From: Pseudomonas abietaniphila
GTDB lineage: Bacteria > Pseudomonadota > Gammaproteobacteria > Pseudomonadales > Pseudomonadaceae
NCBI RefSeq assembly: GCF_900100795.1
Contig: NZ_FNCO01000014.1
Span: 1-64,000, forward strand
DNA length: 64,000 nt
Direction: 5' to 3'
Part shown: piece by piece, positions 43,340 through 52,474 of the stretch
Position numbering within the stretch: the first letter of the stretch is position 1
Layout: every line of letters starts with the position of its first letter
Notes under the pieces: model-generated
The model's input: the letters and a program-made list of their open reading frames with translations, nothing else
Databases searched by the model: none
Told to the model about the DNA's origin: nothing
Position numbers and translations under genes: made by a program

Positions 43340-44275
43340 TCACAACGAGCTGCGGATAAACCCCAGCAATGCAGAAACAAGGCGGCGGTAAAGGGCATCC
43401 ACCTCAGGTACGTGCCCCTTGCCTCTCAGGCTGCCATGCACCAGCCCCAAGCCGGGATCGAACTCGGTCGCCACGCCGGCTTCGCGCAAGGCCCGCTCAT
43501 AACAGCTGCCGTCATCGCGCAGCGGATCGAACTGGGCCACCGCAATAAACGCAGGCGCCAGCCCTCGAAAATCGGTCGCGTTCAATGGCATCGCGTAGGG
43601 CGAACGCTCGCTCTCATTCATATAAAGCTGGCGGTAAAACCCAAGGTCCGCCGTGCTGAGCAGCGGCGCATCGACACACTCGGTACGCGAGGGAAGATCG
43701 TCGCCGCCCCCCAGGCCTGGATACACCAACGCCTGCCCGACGGGCTGTCGCTCCCCCGCATCGCGTAGCGCCAGGCACACGGCCGCTGCCAGATTTGCGC
43801 CCGCACTGTCACCGGCAATCGCGACTCGATGGGGGTCGATGTCCATCCGCGGCGCCTGAACCTGCAACGCATGCCAGACCGCCAGACAGTCACCAAATCC
43901 CGCCGGGAACGGATGCTCGGGCGCCAGTCGGTAGTCCACGGCAATCACCACGGCATTGAGGTCGATCGCGAGCGCCGCTGTAAGAAAGTCGTGTGAATCC
44001 AGATCGCCCACCACCCAGCCGCCGCCGTGCAGGTACATCACGCAAGGTGCCGGGTATTCGGCAGAGAGGTAGCGAGGGCGGTAGCTGCGCACCAGGACAC
44101 CCGCGAGCTGGAGGTCCCTGACGTCGAGATCCTGAGAACGGGCGGGCGTGAAGGCTTCGCACATGCGCGAGTAAGCGCGGCGCTGGTCAGCGATCTCCAG
44201 CGATGCGACGCTGAAACTCAGAGTCTTTTCGATGAAGCCGACCATGGCCGGCGACAGCGAAGCGTAAGTGGGCAT
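43340..44275 (-). CDS. Alpha/beta hydrolase (HSL-family esterase)
   Basis: A 311-residue alpha/beta-hydrolase-3 enzyme of the hormone-sensitive-lipase family. The oxyanion-hole motif MYLHGGGW and nucleophile elbow AGDSAGAN are present; the acidic residue lies in AQFDPLRDD and the His in LGLVHGS near the C-terminus. It is probably a carboxylesterase with unknown substrate. The start at 44275 follows GGAG; the upstream part of the ORF reads through a REP unit and is not coding. It is convergent with the MFS pseudogene. Confidence 0.82.
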   Translation of the reverse strand: MPTYASLSPAMVGFIEKTLSFSVASLEIADQRRAYSRMCEAFTPARSQDLDVRDLQLAGVLVRSYRPRYLSAEYPAPCVMYLHGGGWVVGDLDSHDFLTAALAIDLNAVVIAVDYRLAPEHPFPAGFGDCLAVWHALQVQAPRMDIDPHRVAIAGDSAGANLAAAVCLALRDAGERQPVGQALVYPGLGGGDDLPSRTECVDAPLLSTADLGFYRQLYMNESERSPYAMPLNATDFRGLAPAFIAVAQFDPLRDDGSCYERALREAGVATEFDPGLGLVHGSLRGKGHVPEVDALYRRLVSALLGFIRSSL

Positions 44276-44408
44276 GTGTGGCTCCAGCCCGTCGGAACCG
44301 CCGGGATCGAGGGAGTTACCTGGCGTGTAGAACGTGAACACTGTGAGATCGAACGCGCCCGCGATTCGGTGGTTCGGTCGCCTTGGATGGGGCGACCGTA
44401 CAGACGTC

Positions 44409-44430
44409 TCGCGAATGAATTCGCTCCCAC
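44409..44430. repeat. Single REP unit (GAATTCATTCGCGA type)
   Basis: TCGCGAATGAATTCGCTCCCAC in the gap between the hydrolase and the binding-protein gene. No inverted partner is adjacent. Confidence 0.7.
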
Positions 44431-44468
44431 AAGGTAAGCACGCGGGCTTGAACAGATCCACCTGCGGC

Positions 44469-45410
44469 TTATTTATTGACCGCGACCTGCACGGCAGACG
44501 CTGCGTCCTTGCCATCAAAGGTGGTCACGCCGTCCAGCCAGCGCTTCATGTCTTCAGGATGATCCTTAAGCCACTGTTTGGCGACGTCAGTGGGCGCCTT
44601 GCGGTCCATGATAGGCACCATCATCTGGCTTTCCTGAGCGGCGGTGAACTTCAGGTTGCTCATCAGTTTGTTCACGTTGGGGCAACGCGTTGCGTAATCC
44701 GGTGCGGTCACCACCGACACGGTGGCTGCGCCTTCGCCCGGACCGAACACGTCCTCGCTGCCGGTCAGGTACGCGATCTTCATGTTGATGTTCATCGGGT
44801 GCGGGGTCCAGCCCACAAACACCACCCACTCGTTACGCTTGGTCGCACGCTGCACGGCCGCCAGCATGCCCGCCTCGCCCGACTCCACCAACTGGAAGCC
44901 ACCGAGGCCGAACTGGTTCTTCTCGATCATGCCCTTGATGTTGGCGTTGGCGCCGGTGCCGGGCTCGATGCCGTAGATCTTGCCGCCCAGTTTGTCCTTG
45001 AACTTGGCGATATCGGCAAAGGTTTTCAGCCCGCCATCGGCCACGTATTGCGGCACGGCCAGCGTCGCCTGGGCGTCGTTCATGCTCGGTGTGTCGAAGA
45101 CTTTCACCTGATTCGCAGCCACGAACGGTGCGATGTTCTTGTCCATCGCCGGTTTCCAGTAACCCAGGAACACGTCGAGTCGGTCATCGCGCAAGCCGCC
45201 AAAAACGATCTGCTGCGCCGCACTGGTCTGCTTGACCTCGTAGCCCATGTTTTGCAGCAGCACTTCCGCCACCGCACTGGTCGCGATCACGTCGGTCCAG
45301 TTGACCACACCCATCCGCACGCTCTGACATTTGGCCGGCTCGGCTGCCATCAAGGCGGTACTGCTCAGCATCAACACACCGCAACTGATCTGACGAATAA
45401 ATCTCTTCAT
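44469..45410 (-). CDS. Orphan choline/glycine-betaine-type ABC substrate-binding protein
   Basis: A 313-residue periplasmic binding protein of the OpuAC/ProX group, with a Sec signal peptide (cleaved after MAA, about residue 23). The RMGVVNWTDVIATSAVAEVLL and GYWKPAMD motifs are typical of choline- and betaine-binding proteins such as ChoX and CbcX. No ATPase or permease is adjacent, as is common in pseudomonads, where several orphan binding proteins share the Cbc permease. It probably delivers choline, betaine or carnitine. Confidence 0.83.
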   Translation of the reverse strand: MKRFIRQISCGVLMLSSTALMAAEPAKCQSVRMGVVNWTDVIATSAVAEVLLQNMGYEVKQTSAAQQIVFGGLRDDRLDVFLGYWKPAMDKNIAPFVAANQVKVFDTPSMNDAQATLAVPQYVADGGLKTFADIAKFKDKLGGKIYGIEPGTGANANIKGMIEKNQFGLGGFQLVESGEAGMLAAVQRATKRNEWVVFVGWTPHPMNINMKIAYLTGSEDVFGPGEGAATVSVVTAPDYATRCPNVNKLMSNLKFTAAQESQMMVPIMDRKAPTDVAKQWLKDHPEDMKRWLDGVTTFDGKDAASAVQVAVNK

Positions 45411-45779
45411 GCGTGCTCCTCGGGTCGGCTCGTTATTTTATTCAGCTCTTTTCGGCAGTTTTTCTAAGGCTTCAAGACCCACGGCAATCCGAATGCTGCC
45501 GCGTTGGAGCAAATTACGCAGCAGCCCCTCGCACGAAGCGCACCAGCGCGACCTTTGGTTGCACTGGAGCGACATTGGAAGTGTTCCCGACTCTGAGTCT
45601 GATGGAGATCCACTGGAGCGCGAATTCATTCACGAGCGGTTGGCTCTAACGAAACACAGGTTCATGCATGGCCCATTGTAGGAGCGCGCTTGCCCGCGAT
45701 TGCAGACGGTCAGTCACCCTCAATGAACCTGACACAGCGCAATCGCGGGCAAGCGCGCGCCTACAAGAGGCGCGGCGGT
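45411..45779. repeat. 370-bp gap with REP pair (GCGCGCTTGCCCGCGA type)
   Basis: A REP pair spans 45676-45766: TTGTAGGAGCGCGCTTGCCCGCGA and its inverse TCGCGGGCAAGCGCGCGCCTACAA. A degenerate GAGCGCGAATTCATTCACGA unit lies at about 45617-45636. The part 45411-45600 should hold the promoter of the minus-strand binding-protein gene, but no clear boxes are seen. Confidence 0.85.
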
Positions 45780-47999
45780 TTAGAGCACCTTATCCAGCGT
45801 AATCGGGAAATCCCGCACCCGCTTGCCGGTCGCGTGATAGACCGCATTGGCGATGGCCGAAGCCACGCCGACGATGCCGATCTCGCCGACGCCCTTGGAA
45901 CCCAGTTCGTTGACGATGTCGTCGTTTTCCTCGACGAACATCACGTCGATGTCGCCAATGTCCGCGTTCACCGGGATGTGGTACTCGGCCAGGCTGTGGT
46001 TCATGAAGCGGCCCAGATGCTGATCGTTCTGGGTCTCTTCATGCATCGCCTGGCTGATGCCCCACACGACGCCGCCGAGGATCTGACTGCGTGCGGTCTT
46101 GGGGTTGACCACCCGGCCAGCGGCCACGGCGCTTACGACCCTGTTGACACGCACGGTGCCCAAGTCCTCATCGACCAGTACCTCGACGAACACCGCCGAG
46201 TGGGTCGCGGTCGAATAGCCTTCGCGCTTTTCATCCGGTTCGGCGTCTACCTGGACCTCCAGTGTTTCGTGGGACGACGCGCGCACGATGTCGGCGTACG
46301 AAAACCGCTGCCCACGAATGTGCAGGCAACCGTCGCCGAAGCCGACCTCTTCCATGTCCACCACCGCGAACTCGGGATGGGCCATGCGCACGGCATCCAG
46401 CAACTTGGCGCGCAACGCCCGGCACGCTTGCTGCACCGCCGTGCCGACGGACGATACCGTGAAGGAGCCGCCCTGCAGCGGCGCCGTCGGCAGCGAGGAG
46501 TCGCCGAGCACGAACGTAACGTCCTGGGGCGTCATGCCCGCCGCTTCGGCTGCGATCTGGGTCATGACCGTGTAGGTGCCGGTCCCGATGTCGGTGGTCG
46601 CACTGCTGACGGTCAGCTTGCCGCTTGCGTCGATGCGCGCCTTGGCACTGGCTTTCATCTGCATGGCTTCCCACACGCCACCGGCCATGCCCCAACCCAC
46701 CAGTTGGCGACCTTGGCGCATGCTGCGTGGCTCGGAGTTACGCTGGCTCCAGCCGAAGCGGTCGGCGCCCTGCTCGTAGCAGGCGAGCAACTCTTTGCTG
46801 GAGTAAGGCTTGTCTTCGTTGCCGTTACGGTCGGCGAAATTGATCGCGCGCAGTTTCACGGGATCGACGCCGGTCGCATACGCCAGTTCATCCAGCGCAC
46901 ACTCCAGACCGACCATGCCCGACGTCGCGCCCGGCGCACGCATGTCCAGCGGTGTATACACGTCCAGCGGCGCAAGTTTGTAGGTCAGCTGCACGTTGTC
47001 GCATTGATAGAGCATGCCGCTCCACTCGACCACGTGCTCAGTGAAGTCCTCGAATCGCGAGGTCTGGCCGATCACGTCGTGACCCACTGCCAACAGGCGC
47101 CCGTCGGCGGTCGCGCCCAGCCGCAAGCGTTGCAAGGTGTGGGGGCGATAGCCGAACGTGAACATCTGCTGGCGCGTCAGGGTGACGCGAACCGAGCGTT
47201 TGAGATGCAGCGCGGCCATGACCGCCAGAGGCAGCTGGTATTGCGGGCGCAAGCCGGAGCCGAACGCGCCGCCGACGAACGCCGCCAGGACACGGATCTT
47301 GTCCTTCTCCAGGCCGAACACCTTGTGCAGGTAATCCTGGCAGTTCTGCGTGCCTTGGGTCTTGTCGTGGATCTCAAGACTGCCGTCATCCTGATACATC
47401 ACGGTCGACGCGTGGGGCTCCATCGGGTTGTGATGCTCGTTCGGCGTGCTGTAACACGCGTCCACCGTGATCGCAGCCTGAGTAAAGGCGGTCTCGAAAT
47501 CGCCGCGCGGCTTGGGGGTTTCAGCCGGCGCCGTGTGCGCGTTCCCTTGTGCGGCCATCAGGTCGGTCTGGTGAGCGTCGGTTTCATACTCGATGCGCAC
47601 CAGCGAGCCTGCGTGACGCGCAAGCTCGAGGGTGTCGGCCACGACCAGCGCCAGCGGTTGCCCGCTGTACAGCACGCGATCGTTATACAGAGGCCGGAAT
47701 GGCGAGCCTTCGGCTGAGTCCGCGTCCTCGTAATCCTTGTCGTAACTGGCAACATGCGGCCGGTTGGTGTGGTCAATGACGGCGACGACACCTTTGACCT
47801 GCAAGGCTCGCGAGGCGTCAATGCGCAGCACGCGGCCGCACGCAATATTGCTGGACACCACGCTGCCAAACAGCAGGCCGGCTTGCGGGTATTCGCCGGC
47901 ATAGCGTGCCTGGCCGGTGACCTTCAGGTGACCGTCGACGCGATCCAGCGGTTGCCCGACGGGTGAAACATAGCCGGGTGGATTGATCTTCGCGTTCAT
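45780..47999 (-). CDS. Molybdenum hydroxylase large (molybdopterin-binding) subunit
   Basis: A 739-residue member of the xanthine dehydrogenase/aldehyde oxidase family that carries the molybdenum cofactor. The N-terminal GQPLDRVDGHLKVTGQARYAGE, the AFVGGAFGSG cofactor loop and the catalytic glutamate region KGVGEIGIVG are present. The size and split into three proteins are those of the E. coli PaoABC (YagTSR) group of aldehyde oxidoreductases. Its start overlaps the stop of the FAD subunit by one base. The substrate could be an aldehyde or a purine; no xdhC-type maturation gene is seen nearby. Confidence 0.88.
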   Translation of the reverse strand: MNAKINPPGYVSPVGQPLDRVDGHLKVTGQARYAGEYPQAGLLFGSVVSSNIACGRVLRIDASRALQVKGVVAVIDHTNRPHVASYDKDYEDADSAEGSPFRPLYNDRVLYSGQPLALVVADTLELARHAGSLVRIEYETDAHQTDLMAAQGNAHTAPAETPKPRGDFETAFTQAAITVDACYSTPNEHHNPMEPHASTVMYQDDGSLEIHDKTQGTQNCQDYLHKVFGLEKDKIRVLAAFVGGAFGSGLRPQYQLPLAVMAALHLKRSVRVTLTRQQMFTFGYRPHTLQRLRLGATADGRLLAVGHDVIGQTSRFEDFTEHVVEWSGMLYQCDNVQLTYKLAPLDVYTPLDMRAPGATSGMVGLECALDELAYATGVDPVKLRAINFADRNGNEDKPYSSKELLACYEQGADRFGWSQRNSEPRSMRQGRQLVGWGMAGGVWEAMQMKASAKARIDASGKLTVSSATTDIGTGTYTVMTQIAAEAAGMTPQDVTFVLGDSSLPTAPLQGGSFTVSSVGTAVQQACRALRAKLLDAVRMAHPEFAVVDMEEVGFGDGCLHIRGQRFSYADIVRASSHETLEVQVDAEPDEKREGYSTATHSAVFVEVLVDEDLGTVRVNRVVSAVAAGRVVNPKTARSQILGGVVWGISQAMHEETQNDQHLGRFMNHSLAEYHIPVNADIGDIDVMFVEENDDIVNELGSKGVGEIGIVGVASAIANAVYHATGKRVRDFPITLDKVL

Positions 48000-48985
48000 C
48001 AGGCTTTACCTCCTGTTGCCGCGTCGCTGAGCGCACGGACGATGGCGCGTTGCGCCAGCTTGACCTTGAAGGCGTTGTGTTCGAGCGGTTTGGCGTCACG
48101 CAGGATGGCTTCGGCTGCCGCCACGAAATTCTCCCGGGACACCGGTTGCCCTATGAGCGACTGCTCAACCGCTTTGTCACGCCACGGCTTGTGCGCCACC
48201 CCGCCCAGGGCCAGGCGCACGTCGCGAATGATGTCGCCGTCCAGTTCCAGCGCAGCCGCGACCGAGACCAGCGCGAAGGCGTAGGACGCACGATCGCGAA
48301 TCTTCAGATAATGGCTGTGTGCAACAAACCCTTGGGGCGGGAGTTCGATGGCAGTGATCAATTCGTCATCGGCCAGCTGGTTGTCGCGCTGTGGGGCGTC
48401 TTCCGGCAGCCGGTGAAAGTCGGCGAATTCGATGGTGCGTTTGCCGCCCCGACCTTCCACATGCACAACGGCATCCAGCGCGGCTAGGGCCACGCACATG
48501 TCCGACGGGTGGGTGGCCACGCAGTCCTCGCTGGCGCCCAGGATCGCGTGAATCCGGTTCAGGCCGTCTTTAGCCGGGCATCCGCTTCCCGGCTCGCGCT
48601 TGTTGCAAGGCACCGCCGAATCGTAAAAGTAGTAACAACGGGTGCGCTGAAGCAGGTTGCCGCCGGTGCTGGCCATGTTACGCAGCTGAGGCGAGGCGCC
48701 TGCCAGGATGGCTTGCGACAGCAACGGGTAACGCTGCTCGACCAAGGGATGCCACGCCAGATCGGCATTGCTCACCATCGCACCGATCAACAGGCCGCCA
48801 CTGGCGGTTTCCCGGACGTCCTTGAGCGGCAGGCCGGTGATGTCGATCAGGTGTTCCGGCCGGGCGATGTTTTCTTTCATCAAATCCAGCAGGTTGGTGC
48901 CGCCCGCGATAAAGCGGCTGGCCGCTCCGGCCAGGCTGATTGCCTGACTGACGTCGACGGGCTTGCTGTAATGGAAGGGATTCAT
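47999..48985 (-). CDS. Molybdenum hydroxylase FAD subunit (PaoB-like, with extra Fe-S site)
   Basis: A 328-residue FAD-binding subunit. The FAD motif FIAGGTNLLDLMK (about 25-37) and the ASTGGNLLQRTRC segment are typical. Cys117, Cys127 and Cys136 lie in an insertion (RCYYFYDSAVPCNKREPGSGC) matching the extra [4Fe-4S] cluster found in PaoB but not in ordinary xanthine dehydrogenases. The ATG overlaps the stop of the 2Fe-2S subunit (ATGA). It passes electrons from the molybdenum and Fe-S centres to an acceptor. Confidence 0.87.
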   Translation of the reverse strand: MNPFHYSKPVDVSQAISLAGAASRFIAGGTNLLDLMKENIARPEHLIDITGLPLKDVRETASGGLLIGAMVSNADLAWHPLVEQRYPLLSQAILAGASPQLRNMASTGGNLLQRTRCYYFYDSAVPCNKREPGSGCPAKDGLNRIHAILGASEDCVATHPSDMCVALAALDAVVHVEGRGGKRTIEFADFHRLPEDAPQRDNQLADDELITAIELPPQGFVAHSHYLKIRDRASYAFALVSVAAALELDGDIIRDVRLALGGVAHKPWRDKAVEQSLIGQPVSRENFVAAAEAILRDAKPLEHNAFKVKLAQRAIVRALSDAATGGKA

Positions 48986-49515
48986 GCGTCGATCCCTCCT
49001 TCGCTGACGGCCGATGCCTTGGCAGCCGATTGCGGCAAGGCCTCTTCGACCGCCGCGAGGATGTTGGTGTAGGCGCCGCAGCGGCACAGGTTGCCACTCA
49101 TCAACTCTTTGATCTGGTCAGCGGTCTGCGCCCGGCCTTCGTTGGCCAGCCCGACTGCCGAGCAAATCTGACCCGGCGTGCAGTAACCGCACTGAAAGGC
49201 GTCATGTTTGATGAACGACTGCTGCATCGGATGCAGCGTGTCGCCGTCCGCCAGCCCTTCGATGGTGGTCAACTCGGCGCCGTCGCACATGACCGCCAGG
49301 GTCAGGCAGGCATTGACCCGCTTGCCATCGCGCAGCACCGTGCACGCCCCGCACTGTCCGTGGTCACAGCCTTTCTTGGTGCCCACCAGATCGAGCTGTT
49401 CACGCAATACGTCCAGCAATGTCGACCACGGCTGCACGTTCAATTGTCTGGACTGGCCGTTCAGGGTCAGAGCAATGGCATGCTCTGCGAAGGCCTGGTT
49501 AGTTGTCTCGCTCAT
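48982..49515 (-). CDS. Molybdenum hydroxylase 2Fe-2S subunit
   Basis: A 177-residue subunit with two [2Fe-2S] clusters. The plant-ferredoxin-type set is Cys50, Cys55, Cys58 and Cys70 (KGCDHGQCGACTV). The second set is Cys109, Cys112, Cys144 and Cys146 (CGYCTPGQ, GNLCRCG). E. coli PaoA has a Tat signal; this protein has none, so the enzyme is probably cytoplasmic. It is the first gene of the operon and is divergent from the purine permease at 49823. Confidence 0.9.
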   Translation of the reverse strand: MSETTNQAFAEHAIALTLNGQSRQLNVQPWSTLLDVLREQLDLVGTKKGCDHGQCGACTVLRDGKRVNACLTLAVMCDGAELTTIEGLADGDTLHPMQQSFIKHDAFQCGYCTPGQICSAVGLANEGRAQTADQIKELMSGNLCRCGAYTNILAAVEEALPQSAAKASAVSEGGIDA

Positions 49516-49822
49516 TGCAAACCTCACGGTAGGTACGCGTCTGCGCAGTCAATCTGCGTCTCATGAGGTACGACTGGCGGGTTTTCCCAAACGTTCAGGG
49601 TTTGTGATGAGCGTGCCGGGTGCCTGGGACCCCAAGGGCGTGGGAACCCAAGCGCGCGTGCCCTTCCATACCGATCAACGTCAGCAGCCTTTCACGGGGG
49701 ACGCTGGTATGATGCGCGGCTTTTTGCGACTGGCAGAATTTGTGCAAGCTCTTTTCGCGAGCTGTGCTTTGCTGTTTTAGTCGATTTCATTAATGGCGCA
49801 TTGCGCCACCGGGGAGCCACAC

Positions 49823-51115
49823 ATGCTGGAGCGGCTGTTTCAACTCAAGGCACATAACACCAATGTGCGCACGGAAATCCTGGCCGGCGTCACGACGTTC
49901 CTGGCCATGGCCTACATCCTGTTCGTCAACCCGAGCATCCTCGGCGCGACCGGCATGGACAAAGGCGCCATCTTCGTCGCGACCTGCCTGGCAGCCGCCA
50001 TCGGCTCCACGGTCATGGGCCTGATCGCCAACTACCCGATCGCACTGGCGCCGGGCATGGGCTTGAACGCTTTCTTCACCTACACCGTGGTGCTCCATAT
50101 GGGCCACACCTGGCAAGTGGCGCTGGGTGCGGTGTTCATTTCCGCCGTGATGTTCTTCCTGCTATCGATCTTTCGCATCCGCGAATGGATCATCAACAGC
50201 ATCCCGCTGCCGCTGCGTTCGGCGATTGCCGCCGGTATCGGTCTGTTCCTGGCACTGATTGCCCTGCACAACGCTGAAATCGTGGTCAGCAACCCGGCCA
50301 CCATGGTCGGTCTGGGCGACCTGGCCAAACCGGCTCCGGTGCTCGCGGCGCTGGGCTTTGCCCTGATCGTGGCGCTGGAAGCCCTGAAAGTGCGCGGCGC
50401 GGTGCTGATCGGCATTCTGGCCGTGACCATCATCTCGATCCTGATGGGCTTTTCGCCGTTCGGCGGCGTGGTGTCGATGCCGCCTTCGCTGGCACCGACC
50501 TTCCTGCAGCTGGACATCGCCGGTGCCCTGAACATCGGTCTGGTCAGCGTGATCTTCTCGTTTCTCTTTGTTGATCTGTTTGATAACTCAGGGACGCTGA
50601 TCGGCGTCGCCAAGCGCGCAGGCCTGATGGGCAAAGACGGCCACATGCCGAAAATGGGCCGTGCGCTGATCGCCGACAGCACCGCCGCCATGGCCGGTTC
50701 GCTGCTGGGCACCTCGACCACCACCAGCTACATCGAATCCGCAGCCGGCGTCAGTGCCGGTGGCCGCACCGGCCTGACCGCCATCGTGGTCGCGGTGCTG
50801 TTCCTGCTGGCGTTGTTTTTCGCGCCCCTGGCCGGCAGCGTTCCGGCCTTCGCCACCGCCCCGGCCCTGCTCTTCGTGGCCGTGCTGATGACCTCGGGTC
50901 TGGCGGAAATCAACTGGGACGACATCACCGAAGCGGCGCCCGTCGTGCTCACCGCGCTGGCGATGCCGTTCACCTATTCCATCGCCAACGGCATCGCGTT
51001 TGGTTTCATTTCCTGGACAGTGATCAAGCTGTTGTCGGGCCGCGCCCGTGAACTGAATTCAGCGCTGGTCGTGCTGTCGATCCTGTTCGTCATCAAGCTG
51101 GGCTTCTATCCATGA
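49823..51115 (+). CDS. NCS2/AzgA-type hypoxanthine/guanine/adenine permease
   Basis: A 430-residue purine-base permease of the AzgA/PbuG branch. The N-terminus (LKAHNTNVRTEILAGVTTFLAMAYILFVNP), GMGLNAFFTY and VDLFDNSGTLIGVAKRAG motifs are highly typical. It imports hypoxanthine, guanine or adenine with protons. GGGGAG precedes the chosen ATG. The stop codon overlaps the trmA start (ATGA), so the two are probably co-transcribed. A possible -10 (TATGAT) lies near 49709. The divergent molybdenum enzyme may be functionally linked. Confidence 0.9.
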   Translation: MLERLFQLKAHNTNVRTEILAGVTTFLAMAYILFVNPSILGATGMDKGAIFVATCLAAAIGSTVMGLIANYPIALAPGMGLNAFFTYTVVLHMGHTWQVALGAVFISAVMFFLLSIFRIREWIINSIPLPLRSAIAAGIGLFLALIALHNAEIVVSNPATMVGLGDLAKPAPVLAALGFALIVALEALKVRGAVLIGILAVTIISILMGFSPFGGVVSMPPSLAPTFLQLDIAGALNIGLVSVIFSFLFVDLFDNSGTLIGVAKRAGLMGKDGHMPKMGRALIADSTAAMAGSLLGTSTTTSYIESAAGVSAGGRTGLTAIVVAVLFLLALFFAPLAGSVPAFATAPALLFVAVLMTSGLAEINWDDITEAAPVVLTALAMPFTYSIANGIAFGFISWTVIKLLSGRARELNSALVVLSILFVIKLGFYP

Positions 51116-52197
51116 GCAGCACGTTCGACCCTGCGAGCTACAGCCGTCAGCTCGATGAAAAAGCCGATCGTCTTCGTGAACTGCTGAAGCCGTTCGACGC
51201 GCCGGAACCTCAGGTCTTTGACTCGCCGCGTGAGCACTACCGCCTGCGCGCCGAGTTCCGCCTGTGGCGCGACGACGGCAAACGTCACTATGCGATGTTC
51301 ACGCCGGGCGACAAGTACACGCCGATCCTGATCAACGATTTCCCGATCGCAAGCCTGCAGATCAATGCATTGATGCCGGTGCTGCGTGATCGCTGGGAAG
51401 CCAGCAAGACGCTTAACCACAAGCTGTTTCAGGTCGACTTCCTGACCACGCTGGCCGGCGACGGCATGATCACCCTGTGCTACCACCGTCCGCTGGATGA
51501 CGCCTGGAAGCTTGAAGCCGAGCAACTGGCCGCGGACTTGAAGGTCAGCGTGATCGGTCGCTCCAAGGGGCAACGTCTGGTGATCGGCCGCGATTACGTG
51601 ACCGAGGAGCTGGACGTCGCTGGACGCACGTTCAGCTATCGCCAGCCAGAAGGCGCATTCACCCAGCCCAACGGCACGGTGAACCAGAAAATGCTGAGCT
51701 GGGCGTACGACGCGCTGGGCGACCGTGAAGATGACCTGCTGGAGCTGTATTGCGGCAACGGCAACTTCACGCTGCCGCTGGCGACCCGCGTGCGCAAGGT
51801 GCTGGCGACCGAAATCAGCAAGACCTCGGTCAACGCCGCCTTGAGCAACCTGGCGGACAACGCGGTGGATAACGTGTCGCTGGTGCGTCTGTCGGCTGAA
51901 GAGCTGACCGAAGCGCTGAACGATGTGCGTCCGTTCCGGCGTCTGGCCGGTGTGGACCTGAAGAGCTACGAGTTCGGCAGCGTCTTCGTCGACCCGCCGC
52001 GTGCGGGCATGGACCCGGACACCTGCGAACTGACCCGTCGTTTCGAACGCATCCTGTACATCTCCTGCAACCCGGAAACCCTGGCGGCCAACATCGCGCA
52101 ACTGCACGACACCCACCGGGTGGAGCGCTGCGCACTGTTCGATCAGTTTCCGTACACGCACCATATGGAGTCTGGGGTGTTGCTGGTCAGACGCTAA
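51112..52197 (+). CDS. trmA: tRNA (uracil54-C5)-methyltransferase TrmA
   Basis: A 361-residue SAM-dependent methyltransferase making ribothymidine at position 54 of the tRNA T-loop. The SAM motif ELYCGNGNFTLPLA and the catalytic Cys in YISCNPETLAANI are intact, and VFVDPPRAGMD is the base-contact motif. The length matches E. coli TrmA (366). Its start overlaps the permease stop by four bases, an unusual pairing for a housekeeping tRNA modification enzyme. Confidence 0.94.
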   Translation: MSSTFDPASYSRQLDEKADRLRELLKPFDAPEPQVFDSPREHYRLRAEFRLWRDDGKRHYAMFTPGDKYTPILINDFPIASLQINALMPVLRDRWEASKTLNHKLFQVDFLTTLAGDGMITLCYHRPLDDAWKLEAEQLAADLKVSVIGRSKGQRLVIGRDYVTEELDVAGRTFSYRQPEGAFTQPNGTVNQKMLSWAYDALGDREDDLLELYCGNGNFTLPLATRVRKVLATEISKTSVNAALSNLADNAVDNVSLVRLSAEELTEALNDVRPFRRLAGVDLKSYEFGSVFVDPPRAGMDPDTCELTRRFERILYISCNPETLAANIAQLHDTHRVERCALFDQFPYTHHMESGVLLVRR

Positions 52198-52217
52198 GCG
52201 AATGCGAAACACATTCA

Positions 52218-52258
52218 CCTGTGGGAGCTGCTGGAGGTTACGACAGTGGCGAATGCGA
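52218..52258. repeat. Single GTTACGA-type REP unit
   Basis: CCTGTGGGAG...GGTTACGACAG...GCGAATGCG is the inverse of the units at 12358-12396 and 22673-22713. It follows trmA. The rest of the 280-base gap to 52474 has no other clear feature. Confidence 0.6.
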
Positions 52259-52474
52259 TGGGTCATTCAAAACATCAGTGTCTGACCCGGCGCCTTCGTC
52301 CGAACGCGGCCCGCAGCAAGCCGGCTTCCACAGGTCCGCGAGATGCCAGTCGGCGCTGCGGCGAAGTCAAATAACATCGCACCGCTCATCATTAAATTTG
52401 TGACAGTAACCGGCATATACCTGCATACCGGTGTATAACAATCGGCCGTCTTTCCGTTCGATGGATGCCTTGCC

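Noticed and set aside
45690..47717. 675-codon plus-strand ORF opposite the molybdenum enzyme
   Set aside because: It is the shadow of the large subunit, with no start signal or recognisable domain.
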